The notes under the pieces: model-generated
What the model was told of the DNA's origin: nothing
What the model saw: only the letters and a program-made list of their open reading frames with translations
Database searches by the model: none
In this document: positions 44,225-53,090 of the stretch, in pieces
How positions within the stretch are numbered: position 1 is the first letter of the stretch
Layout of the letters: every line of letters starts with the position of its first letter
Position numbers and translations under genes: made by a program
Source of the DNA: PALSA-610 sp038239145
GTDB lineage: Bacteria > Actinomycetota > Acidimicrobiia > IMCC26256 > PALSA-610
Assembly (NCBI GenBank): GCA_038239145.1
Contig: JBBSFB010000003.1
Span: 62,001 to 126,000, forward strand
DNA: 64,000 nucleotides
Reading direction: 5' to 3'

Positions 44225-44664
44225 CCGTCGGCCGGAGTGCCGGGCGGATGCACTTCGGCATCGTTCGAGATCCACAGCAGCACTTCACCTTCGAGGCCGT
44301 CGGGGTCCCGGAACCACACGCTGTGGGAGCGGCCGAAGTCGGTCACGAAGCCGTCGCTCGCGCCGTGGGCAACGAGGCGCTTGCGGATCTCGACGAACGC
44401 CTCCCGGTCGGCCGCCTGCAAACCGACGTGATCGATCGGTCCGTGGCCGAACATGGAACCCCGCTCCAACTCGTGCGTGGAGTCGCCGCTGATCTCGAAG
44501 ACGTTGAACTCAGTGCGCGGACCGATGTCGACCAACGTCAGCGTGCCCGGGCCGATGTGCTCCGTGTGCGAGACAGTCGCTTCGAAGACCTCTCCGTAGA
44601 ACCGCACGAACCGTTCGGTGTCGTCGGTGATCACCGCCACGTGGTTGACGCCGGCAAGCAGCAT
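44209..44664 (-). CDS. VOC family protein (glyoxalase/dioxygenase-like)
   Basis: A 151-residue VOC domain. GVNHVAVITDDTERFVRFYG carries the first His, PIDHVGLQAADREAFVEIRK the second, and SVWFRDPDGLEGEVLLWI the conserved Glu. The layout matches metal-dependent VOC enzymes such as glyoxalase I or extradiol dioxygenases. Convergent with the SDR operon and divergent from the thioesterase gene. Confidence 0.9.
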   Translation of the reverse strand: MLLAGVNHVAVITDDTERFVRFYGEVFEATVSHTEHIGPGTLTLVDIGPRTEFNVFEISGDSTHELERGSMFGHGPIDHVGLQAADREAFVEIRKRLVAHGASDGFVTDFGRSHSVWFRDPDGLEGEVLLWISNDAEVHPPGTPADGYDPV

Positions 44665-44737
44665 GGGGCCTCCTTCGCCTCGGCCGTCACCCGAGATTAT
44701 GGTCCGCAGGCCGGAGCGTCACCGAACAGGAGCAAGC

Positions 44738-45601
44738 GTGCAGTCGACAGACGATGGTGCGTCGACGAGCCGGCTTGCGGCGCTGCTCGATCTCGAGGTC
44801 CTCGACCGCGATCTCTTCCGCGGTCAGAACGAGCCCGGCGCGGGCGCGCGCATGTCGCTGTACGGCGGTCAAGTCGCCGCGCAGGCGCTGAGGGCCGCGG
44901 GTGCCACCGTGCCGCCCGACCGTTTGCCCCACTCCTTGCACGGCTACTTCCTGCGCCCGGGCCAGGTCGACCGGCCCGTGCTCCTCCACGTCGACCGCGA
45001 CCGCGACGGGGGTTCGTTCTCGGCTCGCCACGTGCGTGCCGTCCAGGACGGCGAGACGATCTTCTCGATGGTCGCATCGTTCCACGCGCGCGAAGACAGT
45101 GCGACCTTCGATGCGGTCCTCACCCGTGGTGGGCCCGATCCGTCAACCCTCCCGCCGCGCCCGACACCCTTCCTCATCGACGTACGCGAAGTCACGCCGA
45201 CCCGCATCGGCGACGGGCAAGTACGCCACTCCGATTCGCTGTGGGTGCGTGCGTCGGCGCCGCTCTCCGACGATCCGCTGACACACGCGTGCGCGGTCGC
45301 GTACGTCTCCGACCTCGGATCCGGTTTTGGTCAGGTCGAAGTTCCGGGCCTGCCCGCCGGGGGGCCGAGCATCGACCACAGCCTCTGGTTCCATGAACCC
45401 ATTCGGGCCGACGAGTGGATGCTGCTCGAGTTGTGGCCGCTGAAGGCGAGCAGCTCGCGAGGCGTCTACAGCGGTTCGCTCCGAAGCGAGGACGGCCGCC
45501 TTGGCGTGCTCCTCACCCAGGAGATGTTGCTGCGCGGCCACGAACTGAAGCCGGAGATGCTCCGCCGCATAGCCGAATACCTCGGCGTCACCCCGGAGTA
45601 G
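44738..45601 (+). CDS. tesB: acyl-CoA thioesterase II
   Basis: A 287-residue double hot-dog thioesterase from GTG 44738, with AACAGGAG upstream. LLDLEVLDRDLFRGQN opens the first domain; RMSLYGGQVAAQALRAAG and HSLHGYFLRPGQVDRPVLL are the TesB core. The second domain has IDHSLWFHEPIRADEWMLLE and RGVYSGSLRSEDGRLGVLLT, containing the conserved Asp-Ser/Thr-Gln-type residues. It hydrolyses acyl-CoA to free acid and CoA and probably balances CoA in the same lipid metabolism as the operon to its left. Confidence 0.93.
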   Translation: MQSTDDGASTSRLAALLDLEVLDRDLFRGQNEPGAGARMSLYGGQVAAQALRAAGATVPPDRLPHSLHGYFLRPGQVDRPVLLHVDRDRDGGSFSARHVRAVQDGETIFSMVASFHAREDSATFDAVLTRGGPDPSTLPPRPTPFLIDVREVTPTRIGDGQVRHSDSLWVRASAPLSDDPLTHACAVAYVSDLGSGFGQVEVPGLPAGGPSIDHSLWFHEPIRADEWMLLELWPLKASSSRGVYSGSLRSEDGRLGVLLTQEMLLRGHELKPEMLRRIAEYLGVTPE

Positions 45602-45766
45602 CGCCCCGGGAGCGGTGATCTGTCCCGAAGGGCTCGACCGGCGGAGAGATCGGCTCGTGATCGCGCGACGCCGATTCCTTGACGAATCGTGATCTCTCGT
45701 CGGCGAGCACGTCGAACTCCCCGGCAAGGGCATGGACCACGCCGGAAACGCGGGTAACCATAGAGC

Positions 45767-46618
45767 GTGAAGAATCTGGTTGGACTGCTCCGGCGAGTGC
45801 TTCGTGAGCAGACCGCCGAACAGGTCGGGCTGGCCGCGTCGGGCGCCGCGTTCTGGCTCGTCATCGCGATACTGCCGACCGCCATCGCGGTGATCAGCCT
45901 CTACGGCCTTGTCGTCAGTCCGCAGACAGTCGCGACGAACCTCGCCGGCATTGCCCACAACGGGCCCGACACGCTCGGCGCCACCCTCGCGCAACAACTC
46001 GAGAAGGTCGCGGCGTCCGATCATGCCGGGCTCACCGCGGGTCTCGTCGTCTCGATACTTCTCGCACTGTGGAGCGCCTCGGCGGGCGTCTACAACCTCG
46101 AGCGCGCCATCCGCGCCGCGTACGGATTCGGCCCGGAGGAGTACGTCCGCGCGCGCGGACGCGCACTGATCGGAGCCGGAGTCGTGGTGATGAGCCTCGG
46201 CGTCGCCGCGTTGATCTCGGGCGCGGCCGCGGTAGTTGCCGACTATCTCCCCACGGTCGTCGTCATCGTCGCCACGATCCCGATACTGGTCGCCGCGGGC
46301 ACGGGAATCATCGCGATCCTGTACCGCTACTCCGTCGGGCACCGGCTGGCGCTCCGACGCCAGTTGCCGGGCGCGCTCACCGCGAGCATCGGCCTGGCCG
46401 TCGTCGTGGGCGCGTTCGCCGTGTACCTCCACTTCTCGACCCGCTACACCGCCGTGTACGGAACGTTGGCCGGGACCGTCATCGGCATGGTCGGCACGTA
46501 TCTCGGCGTGTATGTCGTGTTGCTCGGCGCCGTCCTCAACGCCCAACGGGGTTCGATCCGCTTGCTCCCCCCGCCCGGCGGCGCGCGCGATGCGCCGCAG
46601 GACACGATCGAAAGATAG
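45767..46618 (+). CDS. YihY/virulence factor BrkB family membrane protein
   Basis: A 283-residue protein with six hydrophobic segments from GTG 45767. LVGLLRRVLREQTAEQVGLA and ASGAAFWLVIAILPTAIAVI match the family opening; LWSASAGVYNLERAIRAAYG and RARGRALIGAGVVVMSLGVA follow; the C-terminal TYLGVYVVLLGAVLNAQRGS is the usual end. The family is often mislabelled ribonuclease BN; a transport or membrane role is likely but unproven. Confidence 0.9.
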   Translation: MKNLVGLLRRVLREQTAEQVGLAASGAAFWLVIAILPTAIAVISLYGLVVSPQTVATNLAGIAHNGPDTLGATLAQQLEKVAASDHAGLTAGLVVSILLALWSASAGVYNLERAIRAAYGFGPEEYVRARGRALIGAGVVVMSLGVAALISGAAAVVADYLPTVVVIVATIPILVAAGTGIIAILYRYSVGHRLALRRQLPGALTASIGLAVVVGAFAVYLHFSTRYTAVYGTLAGTVIGMVGTYLGVYVVLLGAVLNAQRGSIRLLPPPGGARDAPQDTIER

Positions 46619-46669
46619 CGGGCTGACGTTTCCGACCGGAATGGGACGCACGCGCAACCAGCCGAAGCC

Positions 46670-47117
46670 GAAGCCGACGAGATCGAACGGGCCGCGGCGG
46701 GCGAAGCGGACGTGCCCCGTTGGCACACCGAGCCACTCTCGCTCCGCGCCGCGTCCTTGCTTCCGCGGCGGGAACCGCGCTCGATCTGTGTACCGGTACG
46801 GGAGCGGTCGCCGCAGTCCTCGCCGCGATCGTCCCGTACGTCCCGACGGCATCGCTCGCGCTGCTGCCTCGCGATGGCCGACACTTCGAAGCTCGTCGCG
46901 CGCTCGGGGGGGACGACGGCACCGACGTGCTGGTGGAAGTGGCGCGTCGCAGCATCCGCTGGGTCCGTCCGGGTGATTCGCTACCGCTCGAGCTCGGTGG
47001 AGGCCAGGCCGAACGGTTGACCCACTGTTGGACGACGTGGGATACACCCGTCTCGACGTCATGCTCGACGAGGAAGGCGACATGTCAGGGCTCTGCACTC
47101 GACGGGACGGGGGCTGA
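46670..47117 (+). pseudogene. decayed HemK/PrmC-like methyltransferase
   Basis: Fragments in three frames: VPRWHTEPLSLRAASLL, then GTALDLCTGTGAVAAVLAA (SAM motif I), directly followed without the expected ~40 residues by IVPYVPTASLALLPRDGRHF, GGDDGTDVLVEVARRSIRWV and LPLELGGGQAERL, and after another shift LLDDVGYTRLDVMLDEEGD, closing at TGA 47115-47117. The order matches a PrmC-like N5-glutamine methyltransferase, with the acidic loop and part of the catalytic NPPY-equivalent (VPYVPT) rearranged. It cannot make a full enzyme. Confidence 0.7.
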
Positions 47118-47318
47118 GTGCATCGCGGTCGACCTTCGGTATTTCCGAAGCCGACCACCGTGCGTTGCGAGGTCACCTCACGCCGTCCCCATGTATGCGA
47201 CGCGCGATCCGGCAACACGCGCAGTTGGTGCGGCAATCGCCGGTTTGGCGACCGCAGCTGGGCAGTGCCTACGTTTACCTTTTACGGGAACATCAAATGC
47301 CATGGAGGCAGACGCGGG

Positions 47319-47873
47319 ATGCAGACGACCGGCAAACACAAATACATCGTCGCTGTCGATTGGCTGACCGACCTCACGTTATTCGACCTCGTCGTGTGCG
47401 ACGCCACCGGAGATGACGCGCGCGTCGGCGTGTTGTGCTGTGTCGACGACGACGGCAGCCAGTTCAGCTTCCTCGGGCCGGTCCGCGCGCTGTACGGGCT
47501 GCCACTGGGAGTACCGCTCGCGACCCGAGAGGTCGACGAGAGGCTCCCGATCTACCGCGCCGGCTGGCTCCCCGAACGCGTCGAGACCTCGACCGACATC
47601 GACACCGAAAGCGGGCCGGGGACCGAAGGCGAGCCGGGGACCGACGTCGAGACCCGCGCCGCCATCGACAGCGACAGCGACGCCGCGACACCGAGCGACG
47701 CGCTCGCGGTCGACGAGGTTCCTGTCCCGGACGTGGCCGCGATCCGACCCTCGGCCCGGCCGACTCCTATGAGCACCTGGCTGGCTCTCGGCGCAACGGT
47801 GATGTTGCTCGTCGTCACGCGGCTGGTCGCGGTCGCGGGCCGACGGCGCGCGTTCCGCATGCTTCCGCACTGA
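47319..47873 (+). CDS. hypothetical protein with C-terminal membrane anchor
   Basis: A 184-residue protein from ATG 47319, with GGAGG about ten bases upstream. The N-terminal ~90 residues form a compact region (KYIVAVDWLTDLTLFDLVVC, ARVGVLCCVDDDGSQFSFLG). A long acidic/Thr/Ser linker follows (DTESGPGTEGEPGTDVETRA). The end has one hydrophobic segment (WLALGATVMLLVVTRLVAV) and a basic tail, so it is tail-anchored. No family recognised. Confidence 0.65.
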   Translation: MQTTGKHKYIVAVDWLTDLTLFDLVVCDATGDDARVGVLCCVDDDGSQFSFLGPVRALYGLPLGVPLATREVDERLPIYRAGWLPERVETSTDIDTESGPGTEGEPGTDVETRAAIDSDSDAATPSDALAVDEVPVPDVAAIRPSARPTPMSTWLALGATVMLLVVTRLVAVAGRRRAFRMLPH

Positions 47874-47947
47874 CCTGCGGTGTCGCCGCAGGCCCCTCGA
47901 AGATCCGCCTGACAGACTGGCGACCGCGGGATCCGAGAGGGGCAAGC

Positions 47948-48643
47948 ATGAGCATGAGCCGCCGGAAGTTCCTTCACGCAGGCGCGGGCGCGGCCGGAAC
48001 CGCGGCGCTCGCCGGCGTCGCCCGGGCGCAGCCGGCCGCAGCCGCGACCTCCGGCATGGGCATTTCCGCGTGGGCGATGAACACACTCGGTTTCGCCGTG
48101 CCGCACGCCGTCTGGACGAAGGTGCCGTTCGACAAGGTGATGGCGAACAACAGTCCCGCGCGTCTGACTGCGGATCGCGCAACGTGGCTGTTTCCGACCG
48201 CAACCGCGCAAGGCCTCTGGTCGGTGCTGTTCAACGTGGCTTGGGACAACGGAGTCGGCCCGCTCGGCCGGCCGATCGCACCGAAGACGCACCGCAAACT
48301 CGCTCGCATCGTGCAGCAGAACGTCGGCGTTCCGCAGAAAGCGCAACCGGTGATCGCAGGCTCGACCGATGACCGCACCTATCACGCCGATCTTGCGAAG
48401 CTCGGCGACCAGGGCGTTCTCTCCGACGGATCCAAGGGCTACCAGCAACAGCAAGTGCTCATGCAACTCGGTGTGATCCACTCCGGGCCGGATCAGCGCG
48501 TCTGGGTCGAGGTGTACCAGAATTCGGGGCAGTCGCTCATGTGCAGGTTCGACGGAACGAGGGCGCCTGCGACTTCGACCCGGGCGGCCGTCGTCGGCGT
48601 GCAGGCCCCGTCGCTGATGCTGGCCAAGTTCTCCGGCGTCTGA
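47948..48643 (+). CDS. Tat-secreted C1q/TNF-like beta protein
   Basis: A 231-residue protein from ATG 47948 (ATG 47954 also possible). The N-terminus SRRKFLHAGAGAAGTAALAG is a clear Tat signal ending at the AxA near residue 30. The mature part (VWTKVPFDKVMANN, GLWSVLFNVAWDNG, HRKLARIVQQN, QVLMQLGVIHSGPDQRVWV, VYQNSGQSLMC) has the strand pattern of C1q/TNF-like jelly rolls. This is remote and inferred. It probably forms surface or secreted trimers. Confidence 0.65.
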   Translation: MSMSRRKFLHAGAGAAGTAALAGVARAQPAAAATSGMGISAWAMNTLGFAVPHAVWTKVPFDKVMANNSPARLTADRATWLFPTATAQGLWSVLFNVAWDNGVGPLGRPIAPKTHRKLARIVQQNVGVPQKAQPVIAGSTDDRTYHADLAKLGDQGVLSDGSKGYQQQQVLMQLGVIHSGPDQRVWVEVYQNSGQSLMCRFDGTRAPATSTRAAVVGVQAPSLMLAKFSGV

Positions 48644-48762
48644 TCTAGGGGACGGAACCCGTGCTCCTGCAGGTGACGCGCTGCTGATGCGCAGCCATCC
48701 TTACCCTGAGCATGCGCCGCACGGTCGTGAGGCGCCGGACCGCTCCAGCAACCGGAGGAATC

Positions 48763-49020
48763 ATGTTTGTTACCGTGCTCCATCGCATCCACGACCCCGA
48801 AGGCTTCCAGGCCGCCGAGGCCAAGGCGCTCGAAGCGGGGCTCCCGTCGAACGTCGCGCTTCCCATCCACGCGGCAACCCACGACCACAAGTTCGGCGTC
48901 TGTATCTGGGAAGGCGAGTCCGTCGCCTCGGTGCGTGAGACCGTCGAAGCTGCAGTAGGGGCGTGGGCCGACAACGAGTACTACGAGATGGACGTCGACG
49001 GTCTGACGCCGTCCCTCTGA
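48763..49020 (+). CDS. small hypothetical protein, possible dimeric alpha/beta barrel (85 aa)
   Basis: From ATG 48763, with CCGGAGGAATC directly upstream, an excellent ribosome site. The product MFVTVLHRIHDPEGFQAAEA, then HAATHDHKFGVCIWEGESVA and WADNEYYEMDVDG, has the beta-alpha-beta pattern of ferredoxin-like stress or monooxygenase proteins. A His-rich HAATHDHK segment might bind metal. No named family recognised. It resembles in style the protein at 56102, but not in sequence. Confidence 0.75.
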   Translation: MFVTVLHRIHDPEGFQAAEAKALEAGLPSNVALPIHAATHDHKFGVCIWEGESVASVRETVEAAVGAWADNEYYEMDVDGLTPSL

Positions 49021-49204
49021 GGTCCCCCGCTCGAGGTCGGTGAGCGGCCGCGGCATCGGCGCTGCAGGAATCGGGCGCAACGCTCGCCGACCGCGAGGGC
49101 GGCCGATCCGCTGGGCCTCGACGCCCAGTGGGACGTTGGATCCGCCGCCTACGCTCACGGCGCTCTGCGTTGCCGCGCGGGGCGGCGACCAGGGGGCGCA
49201 GGGC

Positions 49205-49572
49205 ATGGCAAAGGCGATGATCCTGACCGTCGACGACGATCCGGTCGTCTCCCAGGCGATCACACGCGACCTGCGCAAGCGCTACGGCGAGGGATATCAG
49301 ATCGTCCGCGCCGAGTCCGGAGCCGAAGGCCTCGCGCTCCTGGACCAGTTCGCGTTGAAAGGTCGGCCGGTGCGTTGATCGCCGCCGACCAGCGCATGCC
49401 GAACATGACCGGCATCGAATTCCTCGCCCGGGCCCAAGACCTCGCGCCGTCGGCGAAGGTCGTGTTGCTGACCGCGTACGCCGCCACCGAGGTCGCGATC
49501 ACGGCGATCAATGACATCGGGCTCGACCACTACCTGCTCATATCGAATGGTGCACCCGGGTCGCCGAACTGA
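49205..49572 (+). pseudogene. truncated receiver domain of a response-regulator/thioredoxin-reductase-type protein
   Basis: ATG 49205 opens MILTVDDDPVVSQAITRDLR and a receiver domain. A -1 shift at about 49375 breaks it after LKGRPV, and it continues in another frame as LIAADQRMPNMTGIEFLARA and VVLLTAYAATEVAITAINDI, then LDHYLL, after which homology stops at about 49540. In the full-length family this receiver is fused to an FAD disulfide reductase of about 400 residues; none of that remains. The next characters belong to a histidine kinase gene. Confidence 0.7.
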
Positions 49573-50064
49573 TCGAAGCCGACAAGTTGGAACCGACGTT
49601 CCAGTGGGTCGCGGGCACGCTCACCACACAAGCGCTGTTGAAGGAGATAAAGGAATCGACCTCCCGCATCTCCGGTCTCGTCGACGCCGTTCACACGTAC
49701 TCGCAACTGGACCGAGCGTCGCTGCAGGTGATCGACGTGACCGAAGGCATCGAAAGCACGCCGGCGATCCTCGCCCGCAAGCTCGGCGATGGACGGCCGC
49801 GGGACACTGCGCATCACGACCCGTCTCGATCACGATGATCTCGTCGTCGAGTTCGGCGACTCGGGCGCAGGCATGCCCCCCCGAAGTTGTGGCGCGCGCG
49901 TTCGAGCCCTTCTATACGACGAAGAGAGCGTGGGCAAAGGCACCGGCCTCGGCCTCGACATCTCCCGTCGCATCGTCGCCGATCGCCACCACGGTCAGAT
50001 CGAGATCGACTCCAAGCCCGGCCACACCGTCATCCGCGTCCGCCTGCCCTGCAATGCCCGGTAG
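49545..50064 (+). pseudogene. histidine kinase C-terminal remnant (cNMP-HK partner type)
   Basis: Begins mid-gene at EWCTRVAELIEADKLEPTFQ, continuing LLKEIKESTSRISGLVDAVH, YSQLDRASLQVIDVTEGIES. About 45 residues holding the N box are missing before MDGRGTLRITTRLDHDDLVV and the G1 box GDSGAGMPP. Another shift follows, then EPFYT and SVGKGTGLGLDISRRIVADR. The end RVRLPCNAR closes at TAG 50064. In relatives this kinase sits next to the receiver/reductase gene with its own Crp-type domain. Here one deletion has fused the two remnants. Confidence 0.7.
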
Positions 50065-50246
50065 ATCGCTCCGGCGGAGCCGACTCCCGGCGAAGCCGGA
50101 CTGACGACGCAAACCGTTTGCGCGATATTTGCGACGTCAACCCGGCCTAACGAGGCACGACAATTTGCGCGGGACGGCTGACGGCGTAGTGTCGTGGCCG
50201 GGTCCGAGGACCCACGGGTCAGAGGGCAGCGGGACGGGGGAATTCG

Positions 50247-51653
50247 ATGCGATTCAGTGTTCGCAACCGGCGTCGTGTCGGGATGCTTGTCGTCGTGGCG
50301 AGTGTCGGGCTCGTGGGTGCGAGTGGCGCCCTGTCGAGCCCGGCCGCGGCGACGACCTTTCCGAGCGTCCAGTGTCACGGGACGCTGAACGGAACGGCGC
50401 TTCCTGACGTCGCGATCGCTCCGCGCGACGTCACGGTCAACCTGGTCGCGCCATCTTCGGTCTCGCCCGGGTCACAGTTCACGGTGACGATCAAAGGGAA
50501 CACCGCGACCTTGCCGTCGGCGCAGGGCACGTTCACGATCAACAACTTCACGAATCTCTCGAACACATTCCGGCTCGACGGCGCGTCGTTCGTGAGCGGC
50601 ACAGCGGTCGCGAGCGGACAATCGAAGATCGACGGCACGCCGCTCACGGGTTCGATCGCCCTGACTGCGAACACGATCAAGCCCTTGACCCCGGGTCCTA
50701 TCCATCCCGGAACCCTGGTGACACCTGACATCACCGTGAAGGTCAAAGCAGGTGCGGCAGGTTCGGTAATCACGCTGCACGCGGTTGTCCTCACGACCAC
50801 CGCGAATCTCACGTTGGGCGCGGCCGCGCTCACCTGCCCCCTCCCCGACACGGCAGTTGCGACGACGAACGTCGTCGGGACGTGCGCCGCCCATGACGGC
50901 TATTGGCTGGTCGGCCGCGACGGTGGCGTGTTCTCGTTCGGTACCGCGCACTTCTTCGGATCGACCGGCGGCCTGGCGTTGACCAAGCCGGTGGTCGGCA
51001 TGACGTCCGTGCCGGGCGGACAGGGATATTGGTTCGTAGGGTCCGACGGCGGCGTCTTCGCGTTCGGCCCCGCGGCGAAGTTCTACGGATCGATGGGCGG
51101 CACGGCGCTCAACCAACCCGCGGTTGCGATGGCCACCACCACGTCGGGGAAGGGCTACTGGCTCGCGGCGAGCGATGGTGGCATCTTCAGCTTCGGGGAC
51201 GCGAAGTTCTACGGCTCAATGGGCGGCACGCACCTCAACCAGCCGGTCGTCGCCATGACCGCGACGCAGTCCGGCAAGGGGTACTGGCTCGCCACCCGTG
51301 ACGGCGGCATCTTCAGCTTCGGCGACGCGAAGTTCTACGGCTCAATGGGCGGCACGCACCTCAACCAGCCGGTCGTCGCCATGACCGCAACGCAGTCGGG
51401 GAAGGGCTATTGGGTCACCACCGCCGACGGGGGCATCTTCAGCTTCGGCGACGCCGGCTTCTTCGGATCCGTCGGCTCCAGTCAACTCACCGCGCCCGTC
51501 GCCGGAGTGCACAACACGGTCACCGGCGGCTACCGCGTCGCCGGCACAGACGGAAACGTGTACGCCTTCCACGCACCAAGCTGCGGAAGCGTCACCGGTC
51601 TGCACCTTGCGGCGCCGATAGCCGCGATCGAAGCCGCCAACGAGGCGGGTTGA
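50247..51653 (+). CDS. secreted protein with GYW/DGGVFSFG repeats
   Basis: A 468-residue protein with a signal peptide (VGMLVVVASVGLVGASGALS) cleaved near residue 36. Residues 40-205 form an Ig-like or adhesin-like beta region (VTVNLVAPSSVSPGSQFTVT). From about 213 the repeats begin: GYWLVGRDGGVFSFG, GYWFVGSDGGVFAFG, GYWLAASDGGIFSFG, GYWLATRDGGIFSFG, GYWVTTADGGIFSFG and a degenerate last copy GYRVAGTDGNVYAF. Each unit is 42 residues. The same repeat ends the 13.5-16.6 kb protein. Probably a surface or extracellular beta structure; function unknown. Confidence 0.85.
   Translation: MRFSVRNRRRVGMLVVVASVGLVGASGALSSPAAATTFPSVQCHGTLNGTALPDVAIAPRDVTVNLVAPSSVSPGSQFTVTIKGNTATLPSAQGTFTINNFTNLSNTFRLDGASFVSGTAVASGQSKIDGTPLTGSIALTANTIKPLTPGPIHPGTLVTPDITVKVKAGAAGSVITLHAVVLTTTANLTLGAAALTCPLPDTAVATTNVVGTCAAHDGYWLVGRDGGVFSFGTAHFFGSTGGLALTKPVVGMTSVPGGQGYWFVGSDGGVFAFGPAAKFYGSMGGTALNQPAVAMATTTSGKGYWLAASDGGIFSFGDAKFYGSMGGTHLNQPVVAMTATQSGKGYWLATRDGGIFSFGDAKFYGSMGGTHLNQPVVAMTATQSGKGYWVTTADGGIFSFGDAGFFGSVGSSQLTAPVAGVHNTVTGGYRVAGTDGNVYAFHAPSCGSVTGLHLAAPIAAIEAANEAG
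51181..51558 (+). repeat. 126-bp tandem repeat units within the secreted repeat gene
   Basis: Units starting at 51181, 51307 and 51433 each begin GCATCTTCAGCTTCGG and are spaced exactly 126 bases (42 codons). The first two are nearly identical over their length, including silent positions, which implies recent duplication or gene conversion. The third has diverged, as have units upstream. Confidence 0.85.
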
Positions 51654-51856
51654 CACACCCTCCACCTCTCGCCACCGTCGACATGGCCTCGCTCTGCGAT
51701 GTGGAGAGTCACGGCTCGTCCAAATCTCTTTGAAAGTGGGAGCACGCACACCGCTGCGAACTGGAGCACGACCGGGAACAGCGGCCGGCGGCTACGGCGT
51801 CCATCGGACTCGCTAACAACGGTTTCATCGTTCCGGATCGATCATCCGTGGCGGTA

Positions 51857-52729
51857 TCAGTCGAGTTCGGCGAGGTCCTCGGCGGACAGCACGACGTCAC
51901 CGACGTGCATGTTCTGCTCGAGGTGTTCGACGCTCGACGTGCCCGGGATCAACAAGATGCCTTCGTCGTGCGCCAACAGCCACGCGAGCCCGACCTGGGC
52001 GGGCGTCGCGCCGATCCGTTGCGCAACCGCGCGAACTGCTTCGTTGTCGGTGACTTTCGGGAGACCGGGGAACGCGGAGCCGAGGGGAAAGAACGGGACG
52101 TACGCGATCCCGGTCTCCCGGCAACGGTCGAGCACCGTGGCGTCGTGCCGATCGACCAGGCTGAACGGGTTCTGCACGCAAACGATTCCGCCTGCGTCGA
52201 TGGCCGTGTCGACCTCTCCGAGGCTCACGTTGGAGACACCGATCCCCGCGATCTTGCCCTCGTCGCGCAGCGCGACCATCTCCGCGAGCTGATCCTCGAA
52301 TGCGACCGGCTGGAACCCGTCGGGAAGTTCGTCGTCCGGCAGCCGGCGCAGGTTCACCGCTCCCAGTTGCTCGACGTCGAGCGTACGCAGGTTGTCCTCG
52401 ACGCCAGAGCGCAGTTCCGCCGGCGTCTGCGCGGGAAGCCAACCGCCCTGCGCGTCCCGCACCGCTCCGACTTTCGACACCAACAGCAGGTCGTCGGCGT
52501 ACGGGTGCAGCGCGTCGTGGATGAGCTGATTCGATACGTTGGGCCCGTAGTACTGGGCCGTGTCGATGTGGTTGACGCCGAGCTCGACCGCGCGGCGGAG
52601 CACGGCGAGCGCCGCGCCGCGATCGCGAGGCGGGCCGGTCACGCCCGGACCGGGGAGCTGCATAGCCCCGAAACCGATCCGAGCGACGCTCCGGCCGGCA
52701 AGTGACCCCGAGAACGTGAAGGTGTCCAT
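51857..52729 (-). CDS. aldo/keto reductase (second copy type)
   Basis: A 290-residue AKR. VARIGFGAMQLPGPGV, the Asp/Tyr region NHIDTAQYYGPNVSNQLIHD, the Lys in LLLVSKVGA, and QNPFSLVDRHDATVLDRCRE are the family marks; VNLRRLPDDELPDG replaces the usual His-containing strand with a variant. LLAHDEGILLIPGTSSVEHL closes the NADPH site. It likely reduces small carbonyls and is not closely similar to the AKR at 31.4 kb. Confidence 0.88.
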   Translation of the reverse strand: MDTFTFSGSLAGRSVARIGFGAMQLPGPGVTGPPRDRGAALAVLRRAVELGVNHIDTAQYYGPNVSNQLIHDALHPYADDLLLVSKVGAVRDAQGGWLPAQTPAELRSGVEDNLRTLDVEQLGAVNLRRLPDDELPDGFQPVAFEDQLAEMVALRDEGKIAGIGVSNVSLGEVDTAIDAGGIVCVQNPFSLVDRHDATVLDRCRETGIAYVPFFPLGSAFPGLPKVTDNEAVRAVAQRIGATPAQVGLAWLLAHDEGILLIPGTSSVEHLEQNMHVGDVVLSAEDLAELD

Positions 52730-52761
52730 ACCCGCGACCCTACGACGCGGCGAAGCGGCGA

Positions 52762-52998
52762 TCAGTCGTCGGGAAGCGCCGCGAAGTCACGCTTCGTGGT
52801 CCGGTACCACGACATTCCCGACCAGGGGTGCTTCCACCGGCCCTTCATGTCCCCCAGGGCCGCCCCGTGCGTTTGATCGCCTGCGGCGACCACGGCCTTG
52901 AGATGCTTGTCCTGGGCTTTGATCACGTCGTTGGCGGTATCGCCGTGAAGCTCGAGATCACACGGTCCACCCAGTTGCTTACATGTCATCGTTTTCAT
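52762..52998 (-). CDS. DUF1059 family small protein
   Basis: A 78-residue protein. MKTMTCKQLGGPCDLELHGD with the two cysteines and GDQTHGAALGDMKGRWKH are the DUF1059 (PF06348) pattern, a small family with Cys and His residues that may bind metal. Function unknown. It ends 32 bases from the AKR gene on the same strand. Confidence 0.85.
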   Translation of the reverse strand: MKTMTCKQLGGPCDLELHGDTANDVIKAQDKHLKAVVAAGDQTHGAALGDMKGRWKHPWSGMSWYRTTKRDFAALPDD

Positions 52999-53090
52999 GC
53001 GACGACCGTACGACCCCGACGGGACTCGTGCTTCTCCGATCCTGCTCCGTGCCCACGAACTGAGATGCGGTTCTGCGTTACGGTTTCGGT

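Noticed and set aside
45143..47236. Long minus-strand frame across the tesB end, yihY and the PrmC remnant
   Set aside because: No recognisable domain and biased composition; tesB and yihY on the plus strand are clear.
51181..51558. Tandem repeats as a CRISPR array
   Set aside because: Units are 126 bases, contiguous, coding and in frame; no spacer structure.
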